DNA from: Cellulomonas carbonis
Lineage (GTDB): Bacteria > Actinomycetota > Actinomycetes > Actinomycetales > Cellulomonadaceae
DNA length: 64,000 bases
Reading direction: 5' to 3'
Assembly (NCBI RefSeq): GCF_014636275.1
Contig: NZ_BMEB01000005.1
Coordinates: 124,001 to 188,000, forward strand
Below, piece after piece: positions 33,293 through 41,749 of this stretch (positions within the stretch are counted from its first letter, which is position 1; every line of letters begins with the position of its first letter). The notes beneath the pieces were generated by a model. It ran no database searches, was not told the origin of the DNA, and worked only from the letters and a program-made list of their open reading frames with translations. Position numbers and translations under genes: made by a program.

Positions 33293-33311
33293 GCAGCCGT
33301 GCCGGCTGCTC
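33291..33311 (+). terminator. arsB terminator
   Basis: GAGCAGCC-GTGCC-GGCTGCTC, a perfect eight-base stem that begins inside the arsB stop codon and is followed by CCCTTGT. Position and form fit a terminator closing the arsenic island. Confidence 0.65.
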
Positions 33312-33335
33312 CCTTGTCGCGGCCGCGCTCAACCG

Positions 33336-33596
33336 TCACGGACTCGCAGCCGTGAGCCGGGCGACGTAGGCGTCGAGCGCCACTACCGGGATCTTGTGCA
33401 GCCGCCCGACGTGGACCGACGTGATCTCGCCGGCGGCGAGCAGGTCGTACATGAGCGTACGGCCGATACCGAGCCGCCGTGCAGCCTCGACGACGGTCAA
33501 GAGCAGCCTGTCGTCGTTCTCGACCACGACGTTGAGAACGCGGTCCTCACGGACGCCGCGGTCGGTGGTGATGTGCACCTGAGCTGTCGCGGACAT
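33336..33596 (-). CDS. Excisionase-like helix-turn-helix protein
   Basis: 86 residues from the ATG at 33596. The C-terminal part is a MerR/excisionase winged helix (LLTVVEAARRLGIGRTLMYDLLAAGEITSVHVGRLHKIPVVALDAYV), the form used by Xis and by small control proteins of mobile elements. It is the leftmost gene of the pilus/conjugation module, divergent from 33808 and facing the repeat cluster at 33651-33749, which could be its target. No integrase is visible, so an excision role cannot be claimed. Confidence 0.75.
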   Translation of the reverse strand: MSATAQVHITTDRGVREDRVLNVVVENDDRLLLTVVEAARRLGIGRTLMYDLLAAGEITSVHVGRLHKIPVVALDAYVARLTAASP

Positions 33597-33650
33597 GGCC
33601 ACCTCCGAGTGGATGTTGGGCACCACTCTCCGGGCGTCCACTAGTCGCAC

Positions 33651-33749
33651 CGATGACGGGGTTGAGGTTTCAGGCGTCGCGATCGATGACGCCCCGTCCA
33701 CAGCTCGCGCGTCATCGATGACGTCCACAACCCGGCCTCCGCGTCATCG
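33651..33749. repeat. Phased CGATGAC repeat cluster
   Basis: CGATGAC occurs at 33651, 33684, within the perfect palindrome GTCATCGATGAC at 33711-33722, and as its complement at 33743-33749. The four sites are spaced about three helical turns apart and arranged head-to-tail, head-to-head. They lie in the promoter region between the HTH gene (33596) and the gene at 33808. A second full GTCATCGATGAC is at 34555-34566. Likely binding sites for a regulator of the pilus/conjugation genes. Confidence 0.45.
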
Positions 33750-33807
33750 CCACGTGCATAGGCCCTGAGCAGCGTCGTCTCCGACCGGCACACCGGAGGA
33801 GGCAACG

Positions 33808-34677
33808 ATGGACGACCGACGCACGCGTACAACCGCGCTCGTTCGAGCAACGGCGCCGGCTGAGATCCGACGGGATCGCGACGGCCTACTCGGCCACCTC
33901 GCCGTGATCGACGTCGAAGGGTGGGACGGCCCTTCCGCGACGGCCCTTCTGACCTACCTGCGCACCCACGTCATCCGTCCTCTCGCCGTCGACGTCGGAC
34001 TCAGGGGAGCCTGCGCCGCTCACGCCGAGGCGACGGCCTGGGAGGCGGTCTGGCTGCAGCTCCTCGAGCCGTCGCTGCGCAGTGCCCACTCACCGTGGGG
34101 CGTCCTGTGGCAGACGGCGCGCCGGGCGATGCTCGGTGAGATCCTCGCCGACCGCTGGGGCGTGTCGCCGCGGCGGGCCTGGGAGCTCGACGCCGCCGAA
34201 CGGGCCGGCGGCGTCCGACGACCGCTGTCCCTCGAGCCGCTCCTCACGAACGGCTGGGAACCACCTGCCGAGGACTCAGCCGGGATGCACGACAGCCCGC
34301 TCACCACGGCCGTACGCCTCGCCGCCCAGGCACTCGGCGAGGCCGGATGGCCTGCAGAGGTCGCGGCGCGGATCGTGCAGGAGACAGCCGAGATGGACGG
34401 CCCCGTTGGTGCAGGCGCGACAGCCGTCGGCTGGCGCCCGCTGGCCATCCGTCTGGAACTCCCACCGTGGCAGGCCCGCCGGCTGGTCGTGGTCCTCCGC
34501 GGTTCGGGCGGCACCGCGGGCCTGCTCGCCCGGCTGCTCGCCGACGGCCCGTCCGTCATCGATGACGCCGAGACCCGGCGTGCTCTCCAGGCGACGCGGA
34601 GAAGGCGGCTGCGCTCGCCGATGCCGAAGGACGCGAGCGCAGCTCGCCCGGTCACCGAGGTCCGAGTGGCCTCGTGA
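33808..34677 (+). CDS. Hypothetical cytoplasmic protein, possibly DNA-binding
   Basis: 289 residues, GGAGGCAACG ribosome site. No family recognised. Arg/Ala-rich and soluble, with two parts: an N-terminal helical half (SATALLTYLRTHVIRPL, WQTARRAMLGEILADRWG), and a C-terminal half beginning LAAQALGEAGWPAEVAARIVQETAEM and ending WQARRLVVVLRGSGGTAGLLARLL, which reads like two helix-turn-helix segments. A palindromic GTCATCGATGAC lies inside its coding sequence. First gene on the right of the repeat cluster, so it may be a regulator of the module. Confidence 0.6.
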   Translation: MDDRRTRTTALVRATAPAEIRRDRDGLLGHLAVIDVEGWDGPSATALLTYLRTHVIRPLAVDVGLRGACAAHAEATAWEAVWLQLLEPSLRSAHSPWGVLWQTARRAMLGEILADRWGVSPRRAWELDAAERAGGVRRPLSLEPLLTNGWEPPAEDSAGMHDSPLTTAVRLAAQALGEAGWPAEVAARIVQETAEMDGPVGAGATAVGWRPLAIRLELPPWQARRLVVVLRGSGGTAGLLARLLADGPSVIDDAETRRALQATRRRRLRSPMPKDASAARPVTEVRVAS

Positions 34678-34913
34678 CCGCGACGCACAGATCGTGGGAG
34701 AGCGATGCCTTACACAGGTTCGGCCGGGGAAGACGTCATCTTCTCCCCTGCCGGCGCACACCTGACGTCATGACGACACCGCTCCGCCTCGACCACCGCA
34801 GGGGCACAAGGGTTCACAACTCGCGACATCGGGTGTCCAATGGATGTCCGCGTCATGATCGACGCGGGCCAGGGCATTCTCGGCACCGTTTCTGGGGGGA
34901 CGGTGGTGGCCCG
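34678..34913. other. Promoter region of the Tad-like operon
   Basis: 236 bases without a gene. It holds two inverted repeats: CCGCGTC-ATGATC-GACGCGG (34848-34867, perfect seven-base arms) and a GACATC...GATGTC pair just before it. These sit 45 to 90 bases upstream of the lipoprotein gene and are candidate operators or attenuators. No clear -10/-35. Confidence 0.35.
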
Positions 34914-35501
34914 ATGACGAGCCGACCACTTGGGCACCGTCTTGTGGCGGTCGCCTGCGCCGCGATCCTCCTGTCGTCGTGCAGCGCCGAAGCGCCTGCA
35001 CCCACGCCCGTCCCGACGACGTCGGCCCTCTCGTCGCCTCCTGCGACGAGCTCGCCGACGCCGACGCCAGCTGTGGACCCGGCCGTCGAGGAGGCAGAGG
35101 CCGCGGTCTTGGACGCGTACCGCTCGTACTGGTCCGTCTCCGTCGCGGCGCTCGCCGACCCGAGCGCGGACCTGCCCGAGGACTTCGACCGTTTCGTCGT
35201 CGACGAGGCGCGGGCCTCTCTCGTCGAGTCCGTGCTGCGCCTCGACCAGCAGGGGCTGGTGATGACGGGAGAACCGACGATCGACCCCGACGTCGCCTCC
35301 CTCGAGTTGGGAGATGCGCCTGAGGCGCATGTCGTCGACTGCGTCGACTCCACCGACTGGATTCCCACCTTCCGCGAGACCGGCGAACCGGCAGCCTCCG
35401 ACGGCCAGAACGCGGTCGTCGAGGTCGAGGCCTGGGCGACGGTCTTCGACGACCGCTGGGTCATCAGGGAGGTCGTCGTCCACCGGGACCGGCCGTGCTG
35501 A
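34914..35501 (+). CDS. Predicted secreted lipoprotein
   Basis: 195 residues. Lipoprotein signal with lipobox LLSSCSAE (Cys near 22), a Pro/Thr/Ser-rich spacer, then a compact domain (VLDAYRSYWSVSVAAL, ending WVIREVVVHRDRPC) of the cystatin/SnoaL-like alpha+beta kind often seen in actinobacterial lipoproteins; that fold is inference. First gene of the Tad-like operon; its stop overlaps the next start. It may assist pilus or secretion assembly at the cell surface. Confidence 0.65.
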   Translation: MTSRPLGHRLVAVACAAILLSSCSAEAPAPTPVPTTSALSSPPATSSPTPTPAVDPAVEEAEAAVLDAYRSYWSVSVAALADPSADLPEDFDRFVVDEARASLVESVLRLDQQGLVMTGEPTIDPDVASLELGDAPEAHVVDCVDSTDWIPTFRETGEPAASDGQNAVVEVEAWATVFDDRWVIREVVVHRDRPC

Positions 35502-36397
35502 GGGGCCTGGCACTGCTCGGCTGTGCCGCGGTGCTGCTCGTCCTTCCGGCCGCTGCCGCCCACGCCGCCGGGGAAGTCACGTGTCCGCCGCCTCTCATCA
35601 TCTGCGAGGTGGAGGTCGAGGACCCCGGTGACCCAGGCAGCCCGCCCGACGATCCACCCGCTACTCAGGTGGGCGACGGCCAGTGCGTGACGTTCCGCGG
35701 CAACGTCGTCCCGTGCTGGCGCGCGGGCGCGGGATGGTTCAACGCCTCGGACTCCTGCTACTACCAGGTCCTCGAGCCGCAGCCTCCGGGCGATGACGCC
35801 GTCTGGGAGGGCAACTATCCCGACGGCGCCATCTACGACGTCTCCTGCGCTGAACCTCTCCTTGCACCGGGCACCAACGGCGGCTGGACATGGCTGCCCT
35901 CGCCACCGCCAGGCTTTGGCGGCGACCCCGCGCAGCTCGCCCGGCGCGCGGTCGACCAGATGGCGCTCGAGGGGCCGGCGATCCGCACCCCGCTCGCTGA
36001 CGGTGAGGCCGGCACGGTCGGGATCCCGCTGTGGCTCTGGACCGAGCAGAGCGCGACGACGTGGGGGCCCAACACCGCCACCGCTTCGGTGCCCGGCCTC
36101 TCGGTCACCGCGACCGCCCAGGCGCGATGGATCGACTGGGAACTCGGTGATGGTTCGCGCATGCGCTGCGACGGCCCCGGCACTCCCTACATCGCTGGCC
36201 ACGTCGAGTCGCCCACGTGCGACCACGTCTACACCGCTTCCTCCGCCGGGCGTCCTGACGACGCCTACATCGTCACCGGCACGACCACGTGGGACGTCAC
36301 GTGGTTGGGCGGCGGCCTCTCCGGGAGCCTCGAGGTCACCCGGTCCGCCAGCACGTCCGTCCGCATCGGAGAGCTGCAGGTGCTCGGAACGACCTAG
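35495..36397 (+). CDS. Secreted protein with PKD-like domain
   Basis: 300 residues from a GTG overlapping the previous gene. Signal peptide ends near AAAHAAGEVTC. The mature N-terminus is rich in Cys and Pro/Asp; the C-terminal half has a PKD-like pattern (IDWELGDGSRMRCDGPGTPY, SPTCDHVYT, then TTTWDVTWLGGG). Proteins like this occur in actinobacterial mobile elements next to Tad and conjugation genes, in my recollection, and are presumed surface or pilus-associated. Specific role unknown. Confidence 0.6.
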   Translation: MLRGLALLGCAAVLLVLPAAAAHAAGEVTCPPPLIICEVEVEDPGDPGSPPDDPPATQVGDGQCVTFRGNVVPCWRAGAGWFNASDSCYYQVLEPQPPGDDAVWEGNYPDGAIYDVSCAEPLLAPGTNGGWTWLPSPPPGFGGDPAQLARRAVDQMALEGPAIRTPLADGEAGTVGIPLWLWTEQSATTWGPNTATASVPGLSVTATAQARWIDWELGDGSRMRCDGPGTPYIAGHVESPTCDHVYTASSAGRPDDAYIVTGTTTWDVTWLGGGLSGSLEVTRSASTSVRIGELQVLGTT

Positions 36398-36419
36398 CAC
36401 CTGCTGATCGGGAGCCACC

Positions 36420-37103
36420 ATGGCCACCAGCACGGAGACGCACCGCCGGGAGACACCGGCGACGCCCAGCGCGGGTCCCCAGCGCCTCGCGCCGGTCGTT
36501 CCGCCCCGCGGTCGCCGCCGTCCCGGGCTCATCACGGCCGGAGTCGCCCTCTCTGCACTTGGAGCGCTCCTTGCCGTCTGGCTCGTCGCCTCGGCCGGTG
36601 ACCGGACCGACGTCGTGATGCTCGCACGCGACGTCCCCTACGGAGCGGCGATCAGCGCCGACGACCTGACCACGACGGCCGTGGCGGTCGATCCCTCCGT
36701 CGCCACGGTCGCGGCCGACGGCGGCGCGGCCCTCATCGGCCAGCTCGCCACGTCGAACCTCGTTGCCGGGAGCCTCCTGGCTCCCTCCGACGTCGCACCC
36801 ACCGGTCCGCCCGGACCGGGCGAGGCCCTCGTGCCCCTGCCGGCGACCGCGGACCGCCTGCCAGCTTCGGGACTCAGGGCGGGTGACCGTCTGCTCGTCG
36901 TCGACACCCCTACTCAAGCCGCCGACCCGCCGACCGAGGATCCGGAGACGTTCGAGGTGGTCGTGGCACGTGTCGGCTCGCCGGACCTCAACGGTGTGAG
37001 CGTCGTCGACGTCGTTGCGTCCGCCGCCGACGGTCCGGCGATCGCGGCACGCGCAGCCACCGGCCGGTTCGCGCTCGTCCTCCTCGCTCGCGAGGAGCCC
37101 TGA
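36420..37103 (+). CDS. SAF-domain pilus assembly protein (CpaB/RcpC-like)
   Basis: 227 residues: a cytoplasmic Pro/Arg-rich N-terminus, one TM helix (about 38-60), then a SAF domain (VMLARDVPYGAAISADDLTTT, SLLAPSDVA) of the kind found in CpaB/RcpC and flagellar FlgA. It probably acts at the cell envelope in Tad pilus assembly. Overlaps the next start by one base (TGATGG). Confidence 0.72.
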   Translation: MATSTETHRRETPATPSAGPQRLAPVVPPRGRRRPGLITAGVALSALGALLAVWLVASAGDRTDVVMLARDVPYGAAISADDLTTTAVAVDPSVATVAADGGAALIGQLATSNLVAGSLLAPSDVAPTGPPGPGEALVPLPATADRLPASGLRAGDRLLVVDTPTQAADPPTEDPETFEVVVARVGSPDLNGVSVVDVVASAADGPAIAARAATGRFALVLLAREEP

Positions 37104-37873
37104 TGGCCATCTTCACGCTCTGCTCCGCGTCGGGCGCGCCAGGGGTGAGCACCACCGCGCTGGCGCTCACCCGCACGTGGGCGGGTGCGGTACCGCGCCG
37201 GGGCGCTCTGCTCGTGGACGCAGATCCGGTGGGCTCGTCGTTGATCCCAGGGTTCGTCGAAGCGGGGATCCCGACCGGCGGTGGCGTCCTCGGCGTGGCA
37301 GCGGAACGAGCCGGTACGGCGGACGACGTCCTCCGCCACGCGGTTGCGCTCGACGAGGCCGCCACCTGCCTGATCCTGACGGGCGTGTCGGAACCGGGTC
37401 AGGCGCGGCCGCTCGGCGCGGTCTGGACCACCCTTATTGAGGTCGCCCACGAACTCGAGCGCTCGGAGCTCGACGTCATCGTCGACGTGGGGCGACTCGG
37501 CCACCGCTGGGAACCGCAGGCGCTCATCGACGCTTCGGACGTCGTCGTCCTCCTCACGCGCGGGACCCTGCCGGCGGTCGCTGCGGCGCGAGCCGCGCTC
37601 GCTCAGCTCCACACGCGGCGGCCAGCCGGGACGCCGACGCGGGTCCTCGTCGTCGGCCGGCCATCGCCGTACTCGGCGGGCGACGTGGCTCGTGCGCTCG
37701 ACGTCGAGGTCCTGCCCGAGCTGCCCGAGGACGCATGGGCCTCACGCGCACTCTCCCTCGTCAGCCCAACGACGACGCGCCTGCGGCGGTCGGCACTGCT
37801 CCGCGCCGCGACTGAAACCGCTGCCGCCCTGGGGCACATCGCCACACCTGCGGGGCAGGTGAAGGCGTCATGA
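37103..37873 (+). CDS. CpaE/MinD-like protein with degenerate P-loop
   Basis: 256 residues of MinD/ParA fold: N-terminal strand and P-loop position, LLVDADPVGSSLIP, DVIVDVGRLGHRW, and SDVVVLLTRGTLPA. The deviant Walker A (normally KGGxGKTT) reads SGAPGVSTTA, lacking both lysines, so ATP hydrolysis is doubtful. CpaE localises Tad secretion machinery in other bacteria. Start and stop overlap the neighbouring genes, and the next gene is CpaF. Confidence 0.72.
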   Translation: MAIFTLCSASGAPGVSTTALALTRTWAGAVPRRGALLVDADPVGSSLIPGFVEAGIPTGGGVLGVAAERAGTADDVLRHAVALDEAATCLILTGVSEPGQARPLGAVWTTLIEVAHELERSELDVIVDVGRLGHRWEPQALIDASDVVVLLTRGTLPAVAAARAALAQLHTRRPAGTPTRVLVVGRPSPYSAGDVARALDVEVLPELPEDAWASRALSLVSPTTTRLRRSALLRAATETAAALGHIATPAGQVKAS

Positions 37874-39306
37874 CCGAGGACCTGCGCATCGCGTCACGGA
37901 ACGGCCACCACTCGCCGGTTGCGCTCCCCCGAATCATCGACGGCGAGCGTGTCGCCCCCGGTGCACCGCCCGTCGACGTGGCAACCGTCCGGGACATCCG
38001 CAGGACCGTTGCCGAGGCGCTGGCGGCGCGCCTCCAAGCGGATGCCGTGCCTGACGCCGCAGCACGTCGAGAGCTCGCCCGATCGCTGCTCGCATCCGAG
38101 CTCAGCGCGCGCGCCCGGGCACGTGTGCAATCCGGTCTGGACCCGTGGCCGGTGGAGACCGAGATGGCCGTGGCCGCCGCCGTGATGGCCGCGCTCTTTG
38201 GGCTCGGTGGCCTGCAACCGCTCGTCGACGACCCGCTCGTCGAGAACATCGAGGTCGACGGGTGCGACTCGGTATGGATCTCCTACGCCGACGGCCGCGA
38301 CCGCAGGGGTGAGCCCGTCGCCGACTCCGACGCCGAGCTGATCGAGCTCCTGCAACTGCTGGCGGCGCGCACTGGAGCCGACGAGAGGACGTTCACGTCC
38401 GCACACCCGTCGCTGCACCTCCGACTCGAGGACGGCTCCCGGCTCGCGGCGATGGCATGGACGACGCCGAGGCCGCACGTCGTCATCCGCAGGCATCGCG
38501 TCAAGGACGTCGACCTCGACGACCTCGTCCCGCTGGGCACCCTCGATGCCGTGCTGGCCGGCTTCCTCAGGTCGGCGGTCCGCGCCGGCAAGAACGTCGT
38601 CGTCACGGGACTGCAGAACGCGGGCAAGACCACCCTCGTCCGCGCGCTCGCCAACGAGTTCGGGCCGATGGAGCGTTTCGCGACCATCGAGAAGGAGTAC
38701 GAGCTCCACCTGCACGACCTGCCCGAGCGCCATCCCCGAGTCGTCGCCATGGAGGCGCGGGAGGGGTCGACGGAGCGTGACGCCCAGGGCAGGCGCTCCG
38801 GCGAGGTGACGCTCACGGACCTCGTTACCGACGCCCTCCGGATGAACCTGCGGCGCATCATCGTCGGGGAGGTCCGGGGCGCCGAGGTGCTACCGATGCT
38901 CGAGGCGATGTCGACCGGGGACGGGTCGATGTGCACGCTGCACGCGCGGTCGGCGCAGCACGGCATCGACCGCATCGTCACGCTGTGCCTCTCGGCCGGG
39001 ATCTCCATGACGGAGTCGTTCGCATACCGCCTCCTCGCGGGCTCGGTCGACCTGGTCGTCCACCTGAACCTGGTCGACGAGTCCGCGGACGGAGGCCCCA
39101 AGCGGCGCTTCGTCACCGACGTCATCGCCATCGAAGGGCTCGGCGAGTCCTCTCGTCCGGCGACGACGACGGTCTTCGGCCCGGGACAGGACGGACGGGC
39201 TGTGCCCCTCCATCGGCCGGCGTTCCTGCCGGACCTCGTACGGGTCGGGTTCGACGCGCGTCTGCTCGACGGCGACGCCTGGATCGACCGAGCGGGTGCC
39301 CGATGA
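37870..39306 (+). CDS. cpaF: CpaF/TadA-type pilus assembly ATPase
   Basis: 478 residues: an N-terminal domain (about 1-160), then a secretion ATPase with LVDDPLVENIEVDG, Walker A GLQNAGKTT (about 247-255), Asp box (ATIEKEYELHL), Walker B (LRRIIVGEVRGAE) and the downstream STGDGSMCTLHARS motif of this superfamily. It powers assembly of type IVc (Flp/Tad) pili through TadB/TadC. The same superfamily includes VirB11, so a conjugation role is conceivable here. Confidence 0.88.
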   Translation: MTEDLRIASRNGHHSPVALPRIIDGERVAPGAPPVDVATVRDIRRTVAEALAARLQADAVPDAAARRELARSLLASELSARARARVQSGLDPWPVETEMAVAAAVMAALFGLGGLQPLVDDPLVENIEVDGCDSVWISYADGRDRRGEPVADSDAELIELLQLLAARTGADERTFTSAHPSLHLRLEDGSRLAAMAWTTPRPHVVIRRHRVKDVDLDDLVPLGTLDAVLAGFLRSAVRAGKNVVVTGLQNAGKTTLVRALANEFGPMERFATIEKEYELHLHDLPERHPRVVAMEAREGSTERDAQGRRSGEVTLTDLVTDALRMNLRRIIVGEVRGAEVLPMLEAMSTGDGSMCTLHARSAQHGIDRIVTLCLSAGISMTESFAYRLLAGSVDLVVHLNLVDESADGGPKRRFVTDVIAIEGLGESSRPATTTVFGPGQDGRAVPLHRPAFLPDLVRVGFDARLLDGDAWIDRAGAR

Positions 39307-40184
39307 CGACCACCCTGCTCGCCGCCGCTGCGGGCATCCTCGTCCCGGTCGGCGTCGTCGTCTGCGTCGCCGGCATCCGCCGAACAGACATCCGACAGCG
39401 CTCCGCACGGTCGAACCGCCTCTCGACGGGGCGCTCCTACGTGGCCTCCCGGCGCGCACGACTTCTCGTTGCGCTGGCCGTCGGGATCCTCGTCTGGGCG
39501 GTCTCCTCGTGGCCCGTCGCAGGCCTCCTCGCCGCGGCCACCGTCATCGGACTGCCGGTGGTTCTCGGCGCGGGAACCAAGGAACAGCGCCGGATCGACC
39601 GGATCGAGGCGATCGAGGAGTGGACCCGCCGGCTGTCGGACGTCCTCGTCGCGGGAGCCGGCCTCGAGCAGGCGGTCACCACCTCGGTGGCGACCGCGCC
39701 CGAGGCGATCCGGCCTGAGGTCTCCGCGCTCGGTGCCCGGTTGGCGGCGCGCTGGCCCGCCGAACAGGCGCTCCATGCCTTCGCGGACGACATGGACGAT
39801 GCCTCGGCCGACCTCGTCGTCAGTGCTCTCGTGCTCGCCGCCCGGCGCCGGGGCCCCGGGCTGTCCCGGGTCCTCGTCTCGGTCGCTGACTCCGTCGCCG
39901 AGGACGTCGCCGCCCGGCGGCGCGTGGAGGCCGAGCGCGCCAAGCCCCGAGCGACCGCCAAGGCAGTCACGCTGATCACCCTCGCCGTCGTCGCGATCGG
40001 CTCCCTCAACACGACGTACGTCGCGCCGTACCGAAGTGCGCTCGGCCAGCTCGTCCTTGCAGCCGTCGCCGTCGGCTTCGCCGCCTGCCTCACCTGGATC
40101 CACCGACTCACGATCTCCCCGCCCGAGCCACGGTTCCTCGGCGGCACGAGCGACGACGCCCTCTCCGCGAGGTGGTCGCGGTGA
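39303..40184 (+). CDS. tadB: TadB-like inner-membrane protein
   Basis: 293 residues with TM helices near both ends and a central cytoplasmic T2SSF domain (EAIEEWTRRLSDVLVAGAGLEQAV, DLVVSALVLAARRRGPGLSRVLVSVADSV). Pairs with TadC as the platform for the pilus ATPase. Start overlaps the cpaF stop (ATGA). Confidence 0.83.
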   Translation: MTTTLLAAAAGILVPVGVVVCVAGIRRTDIRQRSARSNRLSTGRSYVASRRARLLVALAVGILVWAVSSWPVAGLLAAATVIGLPVVLGAGTKEQRRIDRIEAIEEWTRRLSDVLVAGAGLEQAVTTSVATAPEAIRPEVSALGARLAARWPAEQALHAFADDMDDASADLVVSALVLAARRRGPGLSRVLVSVADSVAEDVAARRRVEAERAKPRATAKAVTLITLAVVAIGSLNTTYVAPYRSALGQLVLAAVAVGFAACLTWIHRLTISPPEPRFLGGTSDDALSARWSR

Positions 40185-41068
40185 TCGGCTGGGAGGTTCT
40201 GCTGGCTGGCGCCCTCGTGGGCGCTGGTCTCACAGTCGTCGCCGCCGGCCTGGTCCCGAGTCGCCCTGACCTGGCTGCGGCGCTGGCACGCCTCGACCCT
40301 CGGATCCTGCGATCGGAGACCCCGCCCCCCGCGGGAGCGCTCGCCGGTATGCGCGCCCGCACCATCCCGAGGCTCGTCGAAACACTCGGCCTGCGCCGCT
40401 TCAGCGCCGAGCTGGCCGTCACGGAGCAAACCGTCGAAGCCCTGGCAGCACGCAAGATCGGCTACGCCGTCGTCGGGCTGGCGTCCCCACCGGTGATGGC
40501 CGCTCTGCTGGCCTTGGTCGGGGTCTCCGCCCCACCGGTGCTGCCCGTCGGTGTCGGTCTCGTCAGCGCCGGTGTGCTGTCACTCGTGCCCGACGTCGAG
40601 CTCCGTCGGCGAGCCGCGACCGCGCGAGCCGCGATGCGACGGGCCACCTGTGTCTACCTGGAGCTCGTCGCGCTGGAGCGGGCCGCCGACGCCGGGGCCA
40701 CGGAAGCCCTCGAACGCGCCGCCACCGTGGGTCGATCTCGGGAGTTCCAGCGCATCCGAGAAGCACTCCTCACCGCGGAGGTCACTGGTCGCCCGGCGTG
40801 GGACGGGCTCTACCGACTCGCGGATGACACGGGTGTCGTGGAGCTCGCGGACCTCGCCGACATCATGCGCCTGTCCGGCACGGACGGCGCCGCCGTCTAC
40901 GGCACCCTGCGCGCCCGCGCCACGTCGCTTCGCACGCAGCTCCTCGCCACGGCGTCGGCCGACGCCAACGCGGCGTCCGAGCACATGACGATCCCCGTCG
41001 CTCTGCTGGGCGTCGCGTTCATGGCCCTCATCGCCTTCCCGGCCTTCGCACGCATCTTCACCGGATGA
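40181..41068 (+). CDS. tadC: TadC-like inner-membrane protein
   Basis: 295 residues. N-terminal TM helix, cytoplasmic loop, two central TM helices, T2SSF region (RRATCVYLELVALERAADAGATEALERAA, VVELADLADIMRLSGTDGAAVYGTLRARA) and a last TM segment. I take the GTG at 40181, which overlaps the tadB stop (GTGA), over one three codons earlier. Second half of the Tad platform. Confidence 0.82.
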   Translation: MIGWEVLLAGALVGAGLTVVAAGLVPSRPDLAAALARLDPRILRSETPPPAGALAGMRARTIPRLVETLGLRRFSAELAVTEQTVEALAARKIGYAVVGLASPPVMAALLALVGVSAPPVLPVGVGLVSAGVLSLVPDVELRRRAATARAAMRRATCVYLELVALERAADAGATEALERAATVGRSREFQRIREALLTAEVTGRPAWDGLYRLADDTGVVELADLADIMRLSGTDGAAVYGTLRARATSLRTQLLATASADANAASEHMTIPVALLGVAFMALIAFPAFARIFTG

Positions 41069-41298
41069 CCCGACCGCACAAGGAGCCCGACATGCTGCAG
41101 ACCATCGCCGCCCTCACCGTCCTCCAGGGCTACGTCACGACCGCCCGACGAGCCGTCCGACGCCGGCTGGGAGAGAACGACGTCGGCGCATCCACGCTCG
41201 AGCTCGTGATCATCGTGCTCGGGCTCATCGCCGTCGCGACCCTCCTCGTCGTGGCCATCACCGCCGCCGTCCAGCGCCGCGTCGACCAAATCACCTGA
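41065..41298 (+). CDS. flp: Flp-type small pilin
   Basis: 77 residues (or 68 from the ATG at 41092). A basic N-terminal leader ends in a prepilin-like motif, VGASTLEL, with Glu at +5 after Gly, followed by a single hydrophobic helix (VIIVLGLIAVATLLVVAITAAV), as in class III Flp prepilins. It would be the major subunit of the pilus. No prepilin peptidase gene is in the window, so cleavage would rely on a host enzyme. Confidence 0.72.
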   Translation: MTRPHKEPDMLQTIAALTVLQGYVTTARRAVRRRLGENDVGASTLELVIIVLGLIAVATLLVVAITAAVQRRVDQIT

Positions 41299-41299
41299 C

Positions 41300-41749
41300 G
41301 TGGTCGTGTCCCGCACCTCCGGTCTCGACCGACGGACGATCCGCCCAGCGGTCGCGTCCGTGCGGCCACGCGACGACGGGTCGGTCACCGTTGAGCTGTC
41401 CATCCTGTTCCCGGCACTGCTCCTTCTCGTGACGGCGCTGGTCCAGTACGGCCTGTGGTTCCACGCCCGTTCGGTCGCACTCGCTGCGGCCCAGCAAGGG
41501 GTTGTGGCCGCAGCCGCCTACCAGGCGCCCCCCGGCGCCGGCGTCGACGGCGCGACTGCCTTCGTCGTCGCTCACGGCTCCCAGACGCTCCTCGACGCAG
41601 CCGCTACCCAGGACGTGCCGGCGCCCGGAACGGTCAGCGTCGAGGTCAATGGCCGGTCCGTCTCGCTCATACCCGGCGTGCTCGGTCCTGCCGTCGTCCA
41701 ATCGGCCACCGCCCCGGTCGAGCGGTTCACCGTGGCAGGTGCGCCGTGA
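41300..41749 (+). CDS. TadE-like pseudopilin
   Basis: 149 residues, GTG start one base after the pilin stop. A prepilin-like region (DDGSVTVELSILFPALLLLVTALVQYGLWFHARSVALAAAQQGV) is the TadE motif with conserved Glu; the rest is a small extracellular domain. Minor pilus component. Overlaps the next gene. Confidence 0.75.
   Translation: MVVSRTSGLDRRTIRPAVASVRPRDDGSVTVELSILFPALLLLVTALVQYGLWFHARSVALAAAQQGVVAAAAYQAPPGAGVDGATAFVVAHGSQTLLDAAATQDVPAPGTVSVEVNGRSVSLIPGVLGPAVVQSATAPVERFTVAGAP

Noticed and set aside
33336..33596. Evidence of an integrated element (xis plus att site)
   Set aside because: An excisionase-like HTH is present, but no integrase, tRNA gene or paired direct repeats were found in the window, so no attachment site is claimed.
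33651..33749. CRISPR array
   Set aside because: The repeats are seven-base motifs with inverted members and varied spacing, not 24-37-base direct repeats with uniform spacers; no cas gene is visible.
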